NCBI GenBank assembly: GCA_963722965.1
Contig: CAVROX010000001.1
Location: 1-64,000, forward strand
Direction: 5' to 3'
DNA length: 64,000 bases
Source: DATLSM01 sp963722965
Lineage (GTDB): Bacteria > Actinomycetota > Thermoleophilia > Solirubrobacterales > 70-9
A program made the position numbers and the translations under genes. Each line of letters opens with the position of its first letter. Position 1 is the first letter of the stretch. The notes under the pieces are model-generated. The model made no database searches and was not told the origin of the DNA. It worked only from the letters and a program-made list of their open reading frames with translations. Below, in pieces: positions 1 through 11,945 of the stretch.

Positions 1-258
1 GTCGCGTACGAATGAGGCGGTGCCAACGTACGGCGCCCACCCTGACGGCGTCACGACCGACTTGGCGGGAACTCGTGCTCGTCTTCGGAACGGGTGTCAC
101 GCTGCGGGGCGCATTGCTGCTGGCCTCGCGCGTCGCTCTGCTGGTGGCCCGACCCTGCCGAGTGCTTGCCCGCAACGGGCACGGCTCCCCTGCGCGACGA
201 GAAAGTATTGAACAGAAAAGGGGGACGAAATCGCTCTCGCTTACGTCTTGTAGGTGCA

Positions 259-1119
259 ATGGCGACTTCCACCACCACCGGACAGCTCACGGTCCAGGTC
301 CTCCACGGCCTCGAGGGACCCGCCCGCGACCGCGAGCTGATCCGCTCGTCGGCCGCCACGGGACGTCTCGATCGAGCACGTGATGGCCGCTCTCGGGGTC
401 GGCCGGGCGGCCGCCTACCGCCGCGTCGCCGCCTGCATCGACGCGGCCTGCTCGAGCGCCTCGACCTCCTGCGCCACGAGCCGAGCCTGCTGCGCGCGAC
501 CCGTGCCGGGCTGCGCTACGCCGGCCTCGGGCTTCCCCTCGCCGTCGTCTCTCCCGGCGCGGTCGACCACTGGCTGCGCTGCGCCACCGCCGCGCTCGCT
601 CCTCGCCGAGAGTTCGGCCCCGAGCGCATCCTCACCGAGCGCGAGCTGCGCCTGCTCGAGCGCTCGAGGGCCGCCCGATCGCCTCCGCCAAGCTCGGCGA
701 GCTGCCCAGCGGCGCACCCCCGCCTGCACCGCCCCGACCTCGCAGTCCTTCGGCCGACGAGTCGGTCGAGCCTGATGCCGCGTCGAGCTGGGGGCGCGCG
801 TGGCCAAGCAGCTCAAGGACGCAGGGAGGCCGGCGCCGGGAGCGCACTTCGTCGGTGCGTGACCAAGCTGGCCCGACCGAGGACACCGAGATGCGCAGCG
901 CCACGGGCGTCATCCAGCCGATCGCGGTGGAGGTCGAGCTGACCCCAAAGGCGCCTCGGCGCCTGCTCGCGATCATCCGCGCCTGGCGCGGTGCCGAATG
1001 GGCTCGCCGAGGTCCACTACTACTGCGCGCCGGGCCCGACCCGCCGCGCGGTCGAGCGCGCCGTCGCCAAGATCGCCGCGCCGAGAGGGTCGCATCCTCT
1101 CGAGGCGCCGCCGCGATGA
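259..1119 (+). CDS. Replication-relaxation-type protein of an integrative element (frame-broken)
   Basis: Pieces of one protein are spread over all three frames. An ATG at 259 opens it; a winged-helix-like part follows (GVGRAAAYRRVAACID near 395-440), then HRPDLAVLRP (about 730), IAVEVELTPKAPRRLL (about 925) and YYCAPGPTRRAVERAV (about 1020). This order of motifs is what I know from the actinobacterial replication-relaxation family (PF13814), found on plasmids and integrative elements; its exact biochemistry is poorly known, and a role in element replication or DNA processing is inferred. The stop overlaps the next gene's ATG in an ATGA at 1116-1119, so the two are translationally coupled. 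At least five one-base shifts interrupt the frame. I cannot tell decay from sequence error here. Confidence 0.6.
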
Positions 1120-2738
1120 CGCGGGCTCAGGGCCACGTCGCCCTGGATATCAGCGCCCACCTCTGGGCGATCGCCATGCCGCTTTGATCGGCGTCGGCCT
1201 CGGCGCGATCGTCCTCGTCGCCCTCCGCCGCCAGCGGGCTGCGCTGGACCTGGGCGCTGTCGGGGCGCCCCTGGCCTACCTGTCTGGTTCGTCGACTGGC
1301 ACGTCGGCCTGGTCCTCGCGATCGCCACGATGCCGCCGTCTGGTTCGGCGCTCGCGACCACGCCGAGGCCGTGCAGCGCGGCGGCGAGGAGGCGCGGGCG
1401 ATGCGCGACACCCTCGGCCCGCTGCGCTGGGCCCCTCGCGCCTCGCCGGCGCCCGTGCCCGACGAGAACCGCGTCAAGAACGGCCGGCTCGCGATCGGCG
1501 TCGCCAGCCACGGCCGCACCTGCCGGGTGCCGATCGGCAGCCCCGGCCACGGCGTCCACTGCCTCATCGCCGGGGCGACCGGCGCGGGCAAGACCGTCAC
1601 CCAGGCCGCCGTCGTGCAGGCCTACATCCTGCGCGGCATGGGCGCGATCGTCATCGACCCCAAAGGCGACGAGCGCCTGCGCTCGACCGTCGCCTCCAGC
1701 GCCGCGCAGGTCGGCGCCCGCTTCAGCGCCTGGAGCCCCAAGGGCCCCCACATCTACAACCCCTCGCGCACGGCTCGGTGACCGAGATCGTCGACAAGTG
1801 CCTCGCCGCCCACGAGTGGACCGAGCCGCACTACGGATCGCGACCCAGCGCCTGCTCGGCCACGCCCTGGCGACGATGCAGGCCGCCGGGCAGTGGCCGC
1901 CGACGCTCTCCGGGCTGGTCGCGGCGATGGACCCCGAGCGCCTCGACGCCCTCGCCGCGCAGGGTCGGCGGCGAGACTGCGGAGCGCGTCCACGCCTACG
2001 TCGACGGCTCTCACGCCCGCGCGCGCTCGGCGACCTCGGCGGCGGCCGCGACCGCCTCGCCGTGCTCGCCGAGTCGGGGCTCGGCCCCTGGCTCGACCCG
2101 GCGCTCGGCGAGGGCGAGCAGGTCGACCTCACCGCCGCCCTCGACGCGCGGCGAGGTCATCTACTTCACCTCGACGCCGACCGCTACCCCGAGGCCTCCA
2201 AGCTGCTCGGCGCGGCGCTGGTCATCGACCTGGTCGGCCTGACCGCCGACCCGCCAGGGCGGCCGGCGCCGGCGGCCTCGTCCTGATCGACGAGTTCGCC
2301 GCGCTCGTCCGCCGAGCAGGTCTCCCGGCTCTTCGCCCGCGCCCGCTCGCGCCGGCGCTCAGCTCGTCCTCGGCACCCAGAGCCTCGCCGACCTGCGCGC
2401 GCCGCCGAGGGCGCGGCGGACACGCTGACCGAGCAGGTGCTCTCCAACGTCGCGTTCACCGTCGCCCACCGCATCGGCGACCCCGACTCCGCCGAGCGCC
2501 TGGCGCGGATGGCCGGCACCGAGCCCGCCTGGGCGACGACCCAGCGGGTCGACGGCCACGGCCTCGGCCTGCCGAGCGGCGAGGGGACCCGCACCCGCCA
2601 GCGCGACTTCCTCGTCCAGCCCGACCAGTTCAAGCGCCTGCGGACCGGCGAGGCCGTCGTGATCCAACCCCAGGCCAAGCGCGCCGGCGCGAGATCGTCC
2701 GCATCTGGCCGCCGAGGGGCGGGCTGGGGGAGGGCTGA
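1116..2738 (+). CDS. TraG/VirD4-like type IV coupling ATPase (frame-broken)
   Basis: A hydrophobic N-terminus (GVGLGAIVLVAL, about 1190) is followed by a Walker A loop GATGAGKT at 1572-1595, then IVIDPKGD (about 1650). Further on come a segment ending LAVLAESGLGPWLDPAL (about 2060), a Walker B strand VLIDEFAAL (about 2280) and a C-terminal part with SNVAFTVAHRIGDPDSAE (about 2443). This order fits hexameric DNA-pumping coupling ATPases of conjugative or integrative elements, with the TraG/TraM-recognition C-terminus. It sits directly behind the replication-relaxation gene and 600 bases before the excision/integration genes, so it is likely the transfer ATPase of the element. Six or more frameshifts break it; each flank still reads as the same protein. 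Confidence 0.68.
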
Positions 2739-2974
2739 TTCGTGCCCGCCCTCCTCTTCGTTCACCAGGCGCGGCCCTCGCGGCCCCGACCGCGCCCGCC
2801 GGCCCAGCCCCCTCTCTAAGCCCCGACTGCGCCCGGGATCTCCGTGGCGTGATCCCTCGCCGCGGGTCTCGCGATCGCCATCTGGCGTTGGTGGGCGGCC
2901 ATCGCCGAGCTGGCCGGGGCAATCCCAGTGGCGCCTATTTTGAAATCAAGTGGTAGCCGGGGCGACACCGAATC
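2739..2974. other. Stretch between coupling ATPase and HTH gene, no convincing gene
   Basis: No frame here gives a recognisable protein. A 25-codon GTG frame rich in Arg and Pro follows the ATPase stop but carries no family signal. A Trp/Ala-rich run around 2880-2940 could be the remains of a small membrane peptide; I would not call it a gene. Confidence 0.35.
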
Positions 2975-3330
2975 GTGGTCGCCCTGACGCGGACTTGGTC
3001 GAGGCGATCGCCGTGCGAGTCGCCGAGCTCCCAACAGCATCACGATCAGCCCAGGACTCCCGAATTGATCGACGCCGCCGAGCTGGCTCGACGCTTCGGC
3101 ATGGACCGCTCCTGGGCTCCTAATCTCACGCCGCCGAGCTGGGCGCGGTCAGGTTGGGAAGTGGGCCCAACGCGCGCCTTCGCTTTGACCCCGCTCTTGC
3201 CGTCAAGGCGTTGAGGCCGCTCGGCGAGCCGCCCCCACGTCCAACCCCGCGGCGCCCGGTTGCTCGCCGCCGCCCGCGAGCTGCGAAGGTTCCCCTGTTG
3301 CCGGTCAGAGAGACGCAAGGCGTCAACTGA
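2975..3330 (+). CDS. Small helix-turn-helix protein, excisionase-like (frame-broken)
   Basis: The first frame carries ELIDAAELARRFGMDRSW. After a one- or two-base shift near 3120 it continues as HAAELGAVRLGSGPNARLRF and runs to a TGA at 3328-3330. The DAAELARRFGMDRSWV pattern with a following beta-wing is typical of MerR/AlpA-like excisionase proteins encoded just upstream of actinobacterial tyrosine integrases. Here the integrase starts 39 bases downstream. A role as recombination directionality factor or regulator of the integrase is inferred from fold and position. The start codon is uncertain: the upstream frame is open to 2975, but the conserved part begins near 3062. Confidence 0.55.
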
Positions 3331-3355
3331 TCTCCTGCTTCTCGGCAGAAGGATG

Positions 3356-3363
3356 AAAGGAGG
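3356..3363 (+). promoter_or_regulatory. Strong ribosome binding site fixing the TTG start of the integrase
   Basis: AAAGGAGG lies five bases before a TTG at 3369. It is an essentially full-length Shine-Dalgarno match and decides the integrase start in favour of the TTG frame that begins PRKPTGQVVEPKDGR. No ATG lies in that frame. Confidence 0.75.
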
Positions 3364-3368
3364 CTCAA

Positions 3369-4593
3369 TTGCCGCGCAAACCGACAGGACAGGTGGTCGA
3401 GCCCAAAGACGGTCGCGCCTGGGCCATCCGCTTCCGCGCCTACGGCGAGCGCCACTACGAGACGCTTGGCACCACCGCGGAAGGCTGGTCCCACCTGTAA
3501 GGCAGAGGAAAGGCTGCGCCACATCCTGGCCGACGTCGAGCGGGGCACCTGGAGAGCCCACGAGCCGGACACCCCCGAGGCCGCACCCGCAATGCCTTCC
3601 TTCCACCAGTTCGCCTCCGAATGGCTTCTCACGAGGCGACCCGAACTCCGCCCGGCCACGATCAAGGACTACCAGTGGGCGCTGACCTATCACTTGCTGC
3701 CCTTCTTCAAGGACCACCCGCTGGTGGAGATCACCATCGCGGAGGTGGATCGCTACAAGCTCGCCAAGGTGCGGGAAGACAAGCTGGCCCCATCGCAGAT
3801 CAACAAGACCCTCAAGCGGCTGGCCCAGATACTCGATGTCGCCGTCGACTACGGACTACTTCCCAGTAACCCGGCGGCTTCCCGAGGCGGTCGCCGCCGC
3901 GTCAAGGAGTCCGCGCCTCGGCGGACCTGGGTCGAGCCCGAGCAGCTCTTGGCATTGCTCGATGGCGCGCCCAAACGCCACCGTGCCGTTCTCGCGACCC
4001 TCGCTGGAGCGGGCTTGCGGGTCGGAGAGCTGTGCGCTCTCGATTGGCGCGACCTCGATCTGGCTACTCAGACCCTGACTGTGCGCGAGTCAAAGACGGC
4101 CGCCGGCCGGCGCGAGGTCGATCTCCCTTCGGGGTTGGTCACCGAGCTCTGGACGCTGGCCGCGACCAGCCTCCACACCGGGCCCGATGACCCGGTCTTC
4201 GTCGGCAGGCGCGGAAACCGGCAGACGACCGACAACGTCGGCCGCCGGCTCAAGTCGGCGATCGGGAATGCCAACCCCGAGCTCGCCAAACTCGGGATCG
4301 CCGCGATCAGCGAGCGGGTCTCGCCCCACTCCCTGCGGCGCACCTACGCCTCGCTCCGCTTCGCCTCTGGTGATGATCCCGTCTACGTCGCCGAACAGGG
4401 CGGATGGGCGGACCCCTCGTTTCCGATTCGGGTTTACGCTAGGGCCGTGAGACGCCGCGGCCGACTCTCCGGAGCCCATCGCAAGGCGTTCGATGCCGCA
4501 CTTGATTGGGCAGCAATGGGCAGCGAAGCCCCGGATCGTCAGTCAAAGACGCCATCCGACACCCAGCGGAGGGTCGAGGAAACGGCTTCCTAG
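3369..4593 (+). CDS. Tyrosine recombinase/integrase (one frameshift near 3495)
   Basis: The TTG-started frame gives an N-terminal arm-binding region (AWAIRFRAYGERHYETLGTT). It runs into a stop at 3498-3500, and the protein continues in the next frame from KAEERLRHILADVERG to the end. A SAM-like core-binding domain (WLLTRRPELRPATIKDYQW) is followed by the catalytic domain. Visible catalytic elements are the first Arg in GLRVGELCALDW, Lys in ESKTAAGRREVDLP, HSLRRTYASL (His-x-x-Arg) and the Tyr in FPIRVYARAV. It catalyses site-specific integration and excision. Its stop lies 19 bases before tRNA-Lys, on the same strand, which makes that tRNA the likely target. The frameshift may be a sequence error because both halves are well conserved. 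Confidence 0.85.
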
Positions 4594-4601
4594 AGCCGAA
4601 A
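4582..4601 (+). repeat. Inverted-repeat block ACGGCTT-N5-AGCCGAAA between integrase end and tRNA-Lys
   Basis: The last sense codons and stop of the integrase form ACGGCTT, five bases, then AGCCGAAA; CGGCT and AGCCG can pair as a short hairpin. The same two words with the same N5 spacer recur at 55664-55683, again ending 11 bases before a tRNA gene. It may be part of an attachment site, an integrase arm site or a small terminator. Confidence 0.5.
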
Positions 4602-4612
4602 ACTAGGCATCT

Positions 4613-4686
4613 GCCCCCGTAGCTCAGTTGGTTAGAGCGGCGGCCTTTTAAGCCGCGCGGCCCGGGTTCGAGTCCCGGCGGGGGCA
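4613..4686 (+). tRNA. tRNA-Lys (anticodon TTT)
   Basis: A 74-base cloverleaf can be folded by eye. The acceptor stem GCCCCCG pairs with CGGGGGC plus discriminator A. The D-arm contains AGCTCAGTTGGTTAGAGC. The anticodon stem GCGGC/GCCGC closes the loop CTTTTAA, giving anticodon TTT. The T-arm is CCGGGTTCGAGTCCCGG. CCA is not encoded. It directly follows the integrase gene and is the probable integration target. Confidence 0.95.
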
Positions 4687-5094
4687 CTTCTCCCTTGGCG
4701 AGGCTCAGGTGTCCAAGCGCAGTCAGCGGGATCACATGAACACCGTCTCCCCGCGGGTGGCCGTACCCGCCGGCGACGATTATGCCGAGAGCCGACGGTT
4801 TGCCGGATCGCCTGGAGTCGATTTCACCGGCACAATTACAAAGAAATGGGAGGCACGAACAGAAAATCAAGGAACAGGGCCCGAACGGGCAGCGAGCAGG
4901 GCGCAGCGGAGCGATCCCGCTAGCGGCTCGGCGAGACTCGGTCGCCTTCGACCCTAGCCGCGTGGTTCGGATTCTGTTTTACCGGGGGACTGCTCGATCA
5001 GAGCTGGCGGGCCAGCCACCGCCATCAGCAACCATGGCGGCGGTTGCCAGGAGCGATCAACCACGCCCTCTCATAGCGGAGGATCGGGAGGCAA
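4687..5094. other. Noncoding stretch between tRNA-Lys and purH
   Basis: About 400 bases with no gene I can support. Only short antisense frames of the tRNA and Arg-rich shadows are present. No clear terminator with a T run was found, and no second copy of the tRNA 3' end, which would have marked a right attachment site, is visible. Confidence 0.5.
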
Positions 5095-6706
<1,612 letters not shown>

Positions 6707-6714
<8 letters not shown>

Positions 6715-7323
6715 CGACGATGACCATTCCCGGCTCGCACCGGTCGATCCTAGCCCTGCCGGAGGCGATCATGCGGATCGCCTCCGGGTAAAGCTCATGC
6801 TCGACGGCGTGGATCGCCTCCTCCAGCGCCGCGCGGTCTCGGTCCGGCGGGCACCGGAACCTCCCGCTGCAGGAGGACGGGGCCGGTGTCGATGCCCTCG
6901 TCGACGAAGTGGACGCTGACCCCGGTCACCGTGACACCCGCCGCAAGCGCCTGGCCGATCGCGTCAAGGCCGGGGAAGGCGGGAAGCAGCGCCGGGTGGA
7001 TGTTGACGATGCGGTTGCGAAAGCGCTCGACAAAGGATGCGCTCAACAGCTGCATATAACCGGCCAGCGCGATCAGGTCGGCGCCGCGCGCCTCGATCCA
7101 ATCGCCCAGGGCAAGGTCGCGGGCCTCGCGGTCGGCGAACTCCGTCGCTGGGAAGGCCGCGGTCAGGACTCCAGCTGCCCGTGCGCGCTCCAGCGCCCTC
7201 GCCGCGGGTTTGTCGGACCCGACCCCGACCAGCTCGATCTCGTCGCGCCCGTGCACGGCTGTCGAGGATCGCCTGCAGATTGGATCCCGATCCGGAGGCC
7301 AGTACCACGAGGCGGAAGCTCAT
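6707..7323 (-). CDS. purN: Phosphoribosylglycinamide formyltransferase (frame-broken)
   Basis: Transfers a formyl group from 10-formyl-THF to GAR in step 3 of purine synthesis. The start MSFRLVVLASGSGSNLQAIL carries the phosphate-binding SGSGSN loop. After a shift near 7250 the catalytic parts follow: ALAGYMQLLSASFVERF, then RIVNIHPALLPAFPG with the catalytic Asn-x-His, then VSVHFVDEGIDTGPVLLQ with the essential Asp. A second shift near 6850 leads to the C-terminus HAVEHELYPEAIRMI and a TGA at 6707. The ATG abuts the purF stop without a gap and the stop overlaps the purH start by 8 bases. Confidence 0.9.
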
Positions 7324-8841
7324 CTACCGCGCAGCCGGAATGACGGTGATCTCCTCCAGAGCGAATTTCCCGTTCGCCTCCGCGGCGTCGCCGAGCGGGT
7401 AGCGGCCGGTGAAGCAGGCGTCGCAGTGGTCCTCGGCCGGGGTGCCGATCGCCTCGTAGACGCCCTCCAGCGAGAGGTAGGCGAGAGAGTCGGCGTCGAG
7501 CTCGTCGGCGATCTCCTGCACGGTGCGGTTGTGAGCGACCATCTCCTCGCGGGTCGACATGTCGACTCCGTAGTGACACGGATGGCGGATCGGTGGCGCG
7601 GAGATCCTCAGGTGGACCTCGCTCGCACCGGCGTCGCGCAGCATGCCGACGATCTGCCGCGTCGTGTTGCCGCGCACGATCGAGTCATCGACGACGACGA
7701 TCCGCTTGCCGGCGACGATCTCCGGCAGCGGGTTGAACTTCAGCCGCAGCCCGTGCTTGCGCAGCTCCTGCCCCGGCTGGATGAAGGTGCGCGCCACGTA
7801 GCGGTTCTTGATCAATCCGTCGTCGCGGGGCAGGCCCGAAGCGCGCGCGAAGCCCGCCGCCGCCGGGTTGCCGGAGTCCGGCACAGAGATCACCAGGTCG
7901 GCCTCCACCGGCGCCTCGCGCCAAAGGATCTCACCCATCCGCCCGCGCACCTGCTGGAGCACCCTGCCCTCGAGACGGCTGTCGGGCCGGGAGAAGTAGA
8001 TGTGCTCAAAGACGCACGTCGCCGGGCGCCCGGTGCGGACGACCTGGCGGGTCTCCAACCCGCGCTCGGTCAGGGAGACCATCTCCCCCGGGTGCACCTC
8101 GCGCATCAGCTTCGCCCCGATGATGTCGAAGGCGCAGCTCTCGGAGGCGACGACGAAGCGCTCGCCCAAGCGCCCGAGCGAGAGCGGCCGCACCCCGTGC
8201 GGATCGCGGAAGGCGACGATCGCGTGCTTGGTCATCGCCACCGTGGAGTAGGCGCCGCGCAGGCGCGGCATCACCTCGGCGACGGCGTCCTCGATGAACT
8301 TCCCGTCGTGGGAGGAGAGCAGCGCCGCGATGATCTCGGAGTCCGAGGTGCCGCGGAAGTCGATCCCGCGCTCCTTCAGCTCGTTCCATAGCTCCACCGC
8401 GTTGGTCAGGTTGCCGTTGTGGGCGAGCGCCAGCTCGCGACCGTCGTCGCGCCAGACCGGTTGGGCGTTCTCCCAGGAGCCACCGCCGGTGGTCGAGTAG
8501 CGCACGTGGCCGATCGCCATGTCTCCCTCCAGGGCCCGCAGCTTCTCCTCGTCAAAGACCTGGGAGACGAGCCCGGAGTCGCGCAGCGTGGTGATGTGCC
8601 CGCCCTCGCAGGTCGCGATGCCGGCCGACTCCTGGCCTCGGTGCTGCAGCGCGTAGAGGCTGAAGTAGGCGAGTCGGGCGACGTCGTGGCCGGGTGCGAA
8701 TACGCCGAACACCCCGCACTCATCGCGCGGGCCGTCGCGGTCGGTGGGTGGCCGCTCGGTCAAGTTGGGTAGGGCGCGCTTTCCTCGTCTGGAGAAAGGA
8801 CGTGACGCGCAGGCGGACTGCCTACCCTCGCAGCCTACCAA
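7324..8841 (-). CDS. purF: Amidophosphoribosyltransferase, Fe-S type
   Basis: First committed step of purine synthesis: PRPP plus glutamine to phosphoribosylamine. The frame is intact. The nucleophile Cys42 (DECGVFGVFAP) follows a propeptide that would be cleaved. HVRYSTTGGG and ALAHNGNLTN belong to the glutaminase domain, and IVVVDDSIVRGNTTRQ is the PRPP loop. Cysteines in CVFEHIYF, HPCHYGVDM and DHCDACFTGRYPLG match the [4Fe-4S] ligands of the Bacillus-type enzyme. The 41-residue leader is long; a TTG at 8763 would leave a 15-residue propeptide and may be the true start. The usual purF neighbour purM is absent and purN follows directly. Confidence 0.95.
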   Translation of the reverse strand: MVGCEGRQSACASRPFSRRGKRALPNLTERPPTDRDGPRDECGVFGVFAPGHDVARLAYFSLYALQHRGQESAGIATCEGGHITTLRDSGLVSQVFDEEKLRALEGDMAIGHVRYSTTGGGSWENAQPVWRDDGRELALAHNGNLTNAVELWNELKERGIDFRGTSDSEIIAALLSSHDGKFIEDAVAEVMPRLRGAYSTVAMTKHAIVAFRDPHGVRPLSLGRLGERFVVASESCAFDIIGAKLMREVHPGEMVSLTERGLETRQVVRTGRPATCVFEHIYFSRPDSRLEGRVLQQVRGRMGEILWREAPVEADLVISVPDSGNPAAAGFARASGLPRDDGLIKNRYVARTFIQPGQELRKHGLRLKFNPLPEIVAGKRIVVVDDSIVRGNTTRQIVGMLRDAGASEVHLRISAPPIRHPCHYGVDMSTREEMVAHNRTVQEIADELDADSLAYLSLEGVYEAIGTPAEDHCDACFTGRYPLGDAAEANGKFALEEITVIPAAR

Positions 8842-8855
8842 CCGCGCCCTCCGCG

Positions 8856-11067
8856 CTAGGGGTGCAGCGAGCGCCAGGCCTGCTCAGCGCGGGCCAGCGC
8901 CACGGAGAGCCCGCCGAGGCGGATCTCCTCGCCCCCGACCTCGCCGAGGACGATCGCTCCCAGCGACTCGAGCTCGCCGCGATCGCCGCTCAGCAGGAAG
9001 CCGCCGGGGCCCTCGCCGAAGAGGGCCTCCTCGAGCGAGCAGCCGCGAGCGAGCAGCGGGGCGAGGTCGACCCGACAGCCAAGTCCGGACCCGATCGCAG
9101 ACTCAGCCAGGGCGCAGGCCAGGCCGCCGTCACTGACGTCGTGGGCTGAGCGGAGGCGGCCGGCGCGGATTGCCTCACGCACCGTTACGCAGGCGACGGC
9201 GACCGCGGCGATATCCGGTTGGGGAAGGCCCAGATCAAGCTCACCGCGCAGCTTGGCTAACTCCGAGCCGGCTAGGGAGGGGAGGAAGGGGCCGATCAGG
9301 CCGATCGCGTCGCCCTCCCTTAAAAACGCGCTGCCGAGGGTGCGGGTCGGGTCGGGAAGCTCGCCGACCATGCCGATTACCGGGGTGGGATAGATTGGTC
9401 CTTCGGGCCCCTCGTTATAGAGGGAGACGTTGCCGCCGACGACGGGGATGCCGAGCGCCTCACAGGCGTCGGCGAGGCCGCTGACCGATCGCTCAAGCTG
9501 CCAGGCCCCTGTCGGCTTCTCGGGGTTGCCGAAGTTGAGGCAGTTGGTCAACCCGAGCGGCTCGGCGCCGACACAGGCGAGGTTCTGAGCGCACTCCAGG
9601 ACCGCCTCGATCGTCCCGGCGCGCGGGTCGCAGGCGACGCGGCGGCCGTTACCGTCGATCGAGACGGCGATCGCGGCTCCCGCCTCGGGGATCTTGAGCA
9701 CCGCGGCGTCGGCGGACTCGGGGCGGCGCAAGGTGCGCGAACCGACCACCGAGTCGTACTGCTCGAAGGCCCAGCGCTTGGAGGCGAGGCTGGGTGAGGC
9801 GAGCAGGGCGAGGAGTATCTCCTCGCCCGCGGCGCCCGGGGACAGCGTGGCCCGGTTTGCGGTAGGTCCACTTCTGCGGCTCGGCCGGGGCGAGGTCATA
9901 GAGCGGGCAGCCGTCGACCAGAGCCTCGACCGGCATGTCGCCGAGCACCTCCTCGCCGCCCAGGACCCTGACCCGGCCGCTGGCGGTGAGGGCGCCGATC
10001 TCTGCCGCGCCCGTCTGCCATTTCTCACAGACCGAAAGCACCTCGGGCGAGGCGGTCCGGCTCGACGACGCGCGAGCATCCGCTCCTGGGACTCGGAGAC
10101 CATGATCTCGAAGGGCTCCATGTCGGCCTCGCGCAGAGGCACCCGTGCGACGTCGATGTCGATGCCCACCCCTCCGGCTGAGGCCATCTCCCCGACCGAG
10201 GAGCTAAGACCCGCCGCGCCGAGGTCCTGCAGGGAGACCAAGCAGGCCCGTCCCCAGCAGCTCCAGGCAGCACTCAAGCAGCTTGGACTCCTCGAAGGGG
10301 TCGCCGATCTGTACCGTCGGACGCTTGCCCTCATCGCCCTCGCCCAGCTCGGCGGAGGCCAGCACCGAGGCGCCGCCGATCCCGTCGCGGCCGGTCGAGT
10401 GCGCCGATCAGTACGACGGCGTTGCCGACGCCGACCGCGGCGGCGCGCACCATCTCGGCCCGTCCGCGCCAGGCCCACGCACATCGCGTTGATCAGGCAG
10501 TTGTGCTCGTAGCGCGCCTCGAAGTAGATCTCGCCGCCGACCGTCGGCACCCCGATCGAGTTGCCGTAATGGCCGATTCCGCGCACCGCGCCGTCGAGCA
10601 GGAAGCGCGAGCGCTCGGAGTCCAGCTCGCCGAAGCGCAGCGAGTCGAGGATCGCGATCGGCCGAGCGCCGAGCGCGAAGACGTCGCGCAGGATGCCGCC
10701 GACCCCCGTCGCTGCCCCCTGGAAGGGCTCGACCGCGCTCGGGTGGTTGTGGGACTCGACCTTGAAGGCGACGGCGTAGACCGTTGCCGACAGTCGACCG
10801 CGCCGGCATTCTCGCCCGGGCCCATCACCACCCGCTCGCCCTCGGTCGGCAGCTGTGCGCAGCAGCTTGCGCGAGTGCTTGTAGGCGCAGTGCTCGGACC
10901 AAAGCAGGCTGAAGCATCGCCAGCTCGACCTCGTTTGGCCGGCGCCCGAGCCTCTCGCAGATCAGCTCGTACTCGGCGTCGCTCAGGCCGAGCTCTCGGT
11001 GGCGGTTTTCGGCCGCGCCCTCCGCGGCGGGGAGAGGGTGTCTGGCGGGCTCGGATCGTTCAGGCAT
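8856..11067 (-). CDS. purL: Phosphoribosylformylglycinamidine synthase subunit II (frame-broken)
   Basis: ATP-dependent amidation of FGAR, working with PurQ and PurS. The ATG at 11067 (MPERSEPARH) lies inside the end of purQ. Downstream come ESHNHPSA, GGILRDVFALGARPIA, GGEIYFEARYEHNCLINAM, LVSLQDLGAAGLSSSVGEMA, MVSESQERMLA and the C-terminal half with LTNCLNFGNPEKP and HDVSDGGLACALAESA. Frames change at least five times (near 10890, 10790, 10470, 10250, 10065 and 9850), always with conserved sequence on both sides, so single-base errors are likelier than decay. About 735 codons fits the small-type PurL. It is followed after 14 bases by purF. Confidence 0.88.
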
Positions 11068-11728
11068 TGGCGGCTGCTGTGCGGGCGGCGGAAAAATCCT
11101 CAGCCCGTCGGTTGACCCGGTGAGCGGGTCGACCGCGTGCTCGGGGTGGGGCATCAGGCCGAGCACGTTGCCGGCCTCGTTGAGCACGCCGGCGATGTCG
11201 CGGGCCGAGCCGTTCGGGTTCTGTCCCGGCCGCGTAGCGGAAGGCGACTTGCCCCGCGGCTTCGATTTCGTCGAGCATCGCCTCCGGCGCCCAGAAGCGC
11301 CCTTCACCGTGCTTGGCCGGGATCGAGAGCTCTGTGGCCTTCTCGATCCCCTCTGTGAAGGGCGAGCGCGCCGGCCGCGATCAGCTCGACCTGGCGGCAG
11401 AGGAAGCGCATCTGCTCATTGAGCAGCAGCGCCCCCGGCAGCAGCTGCGCCTCGCAGAGCACCTGGAAGCCGTTGCAGATTCCCAGTACCGGTCCGCCCG
11501 CGCGCGGCAAACTCCGCGACGGCCTCCATCGCCGGGGAGAAGCGGGCGATCGCACCCGCCCGCAGGTAGTCGCCGTAGGAGAAGCCGCCGGGGACCACGA
11601 CCGCGTCGATCCCGCTCAGATCGCGCTCCGCGTGCCAGATCAGTCGTGCTTCTCCGACGAGCGAGCAGGCGTGCAGCGCGTCCCGCTCATCGCAGGAACC
11701 GGGGAACTGGAGAACTCCCCAGATCACA
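11060..11728 (-). CDS. purQ: Phosphoribosylformylglycinamidine synthase subunit I, glutaminase (frame-broken)
   Basis: Class I glutamine amidotransferase that supplies ammonia to PurL. Begins at a GTG in GVLQFPGSCDERDA. VVVPGGFSYGDYLRAG is the oxyanion-side loop and GGPVLGICNGFQVLCEA holds the nucleophilic Cys. QMRFLCRQVELI and the end GLMPHPEHAVDPLTGSTDGL carry the catalytic His and Glu. Shifts occur near 11510, 11350 and 11235, and at a T5 run at about 11092. Correcting that last run gives a TGA at 11060-11062 overlapping the purL ATG as ATGCCTGA. The start overlaps the purS stop in a GTGA if a neighbouring C is a one-base error. Confidence 0.85.
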
Positions 11729-11945
11729 GGTTCTGCGATCTCGAAGTCCTCGATCAGCGGGTTGGCGAGCAGCTTCTCGCACAGCTCCGCGAGGCGCTCG
11801 GGATCCTCTGCGTCCAGCTCGACCATGCGGCCGACCCGCACGTGCTCGACCCCTCGAAGCCGAGCGCCGGCAGCGCCCGCTCCACCGCCTTGCCCTGCGG
11901 GTCGAGGATCCCCTGCTTGGGCCGGATCAGGACCCGTGCCCTCAG
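11724..11945 (-). CDS. purS: Phosphoribosylformylglycinamidine synthase subunit PurS (frame-broken)
   Basis: Small dimeric adaptor of the PurLQS complex. The N-terminus ARVLIRPKQGILDPQGKAVE and, after a shift near 11860, VEHVRVGRMVELDAED and LLANPLIEDFEIAEP are typical. The only start in place is a CTG (11945) overlapping the purC stop as CTGA; this would be rare and could hide a base error. At the 3' end the frame runs straight into purQ without a stop. Removing one C before 11728 would give a TGA at 11724-11726 overlapping the purQ GTG, so the apparent PurS-PurQ fusion is probably not real. Confidence 0.75.

Noticed and set aside
1..258. Gene upstream of the replication-relaxation protein
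   Set aside because: Several open frames overlap here, but none shows a recognisable domain or a good start.
4439..4870. 143-codon minus-strand frame with PPGLEPGPRGLKGRRSNQLS
   Set aside because: This is the antisense of tRNA-Lys, a well-known false gene seen opposite many tRNAs.
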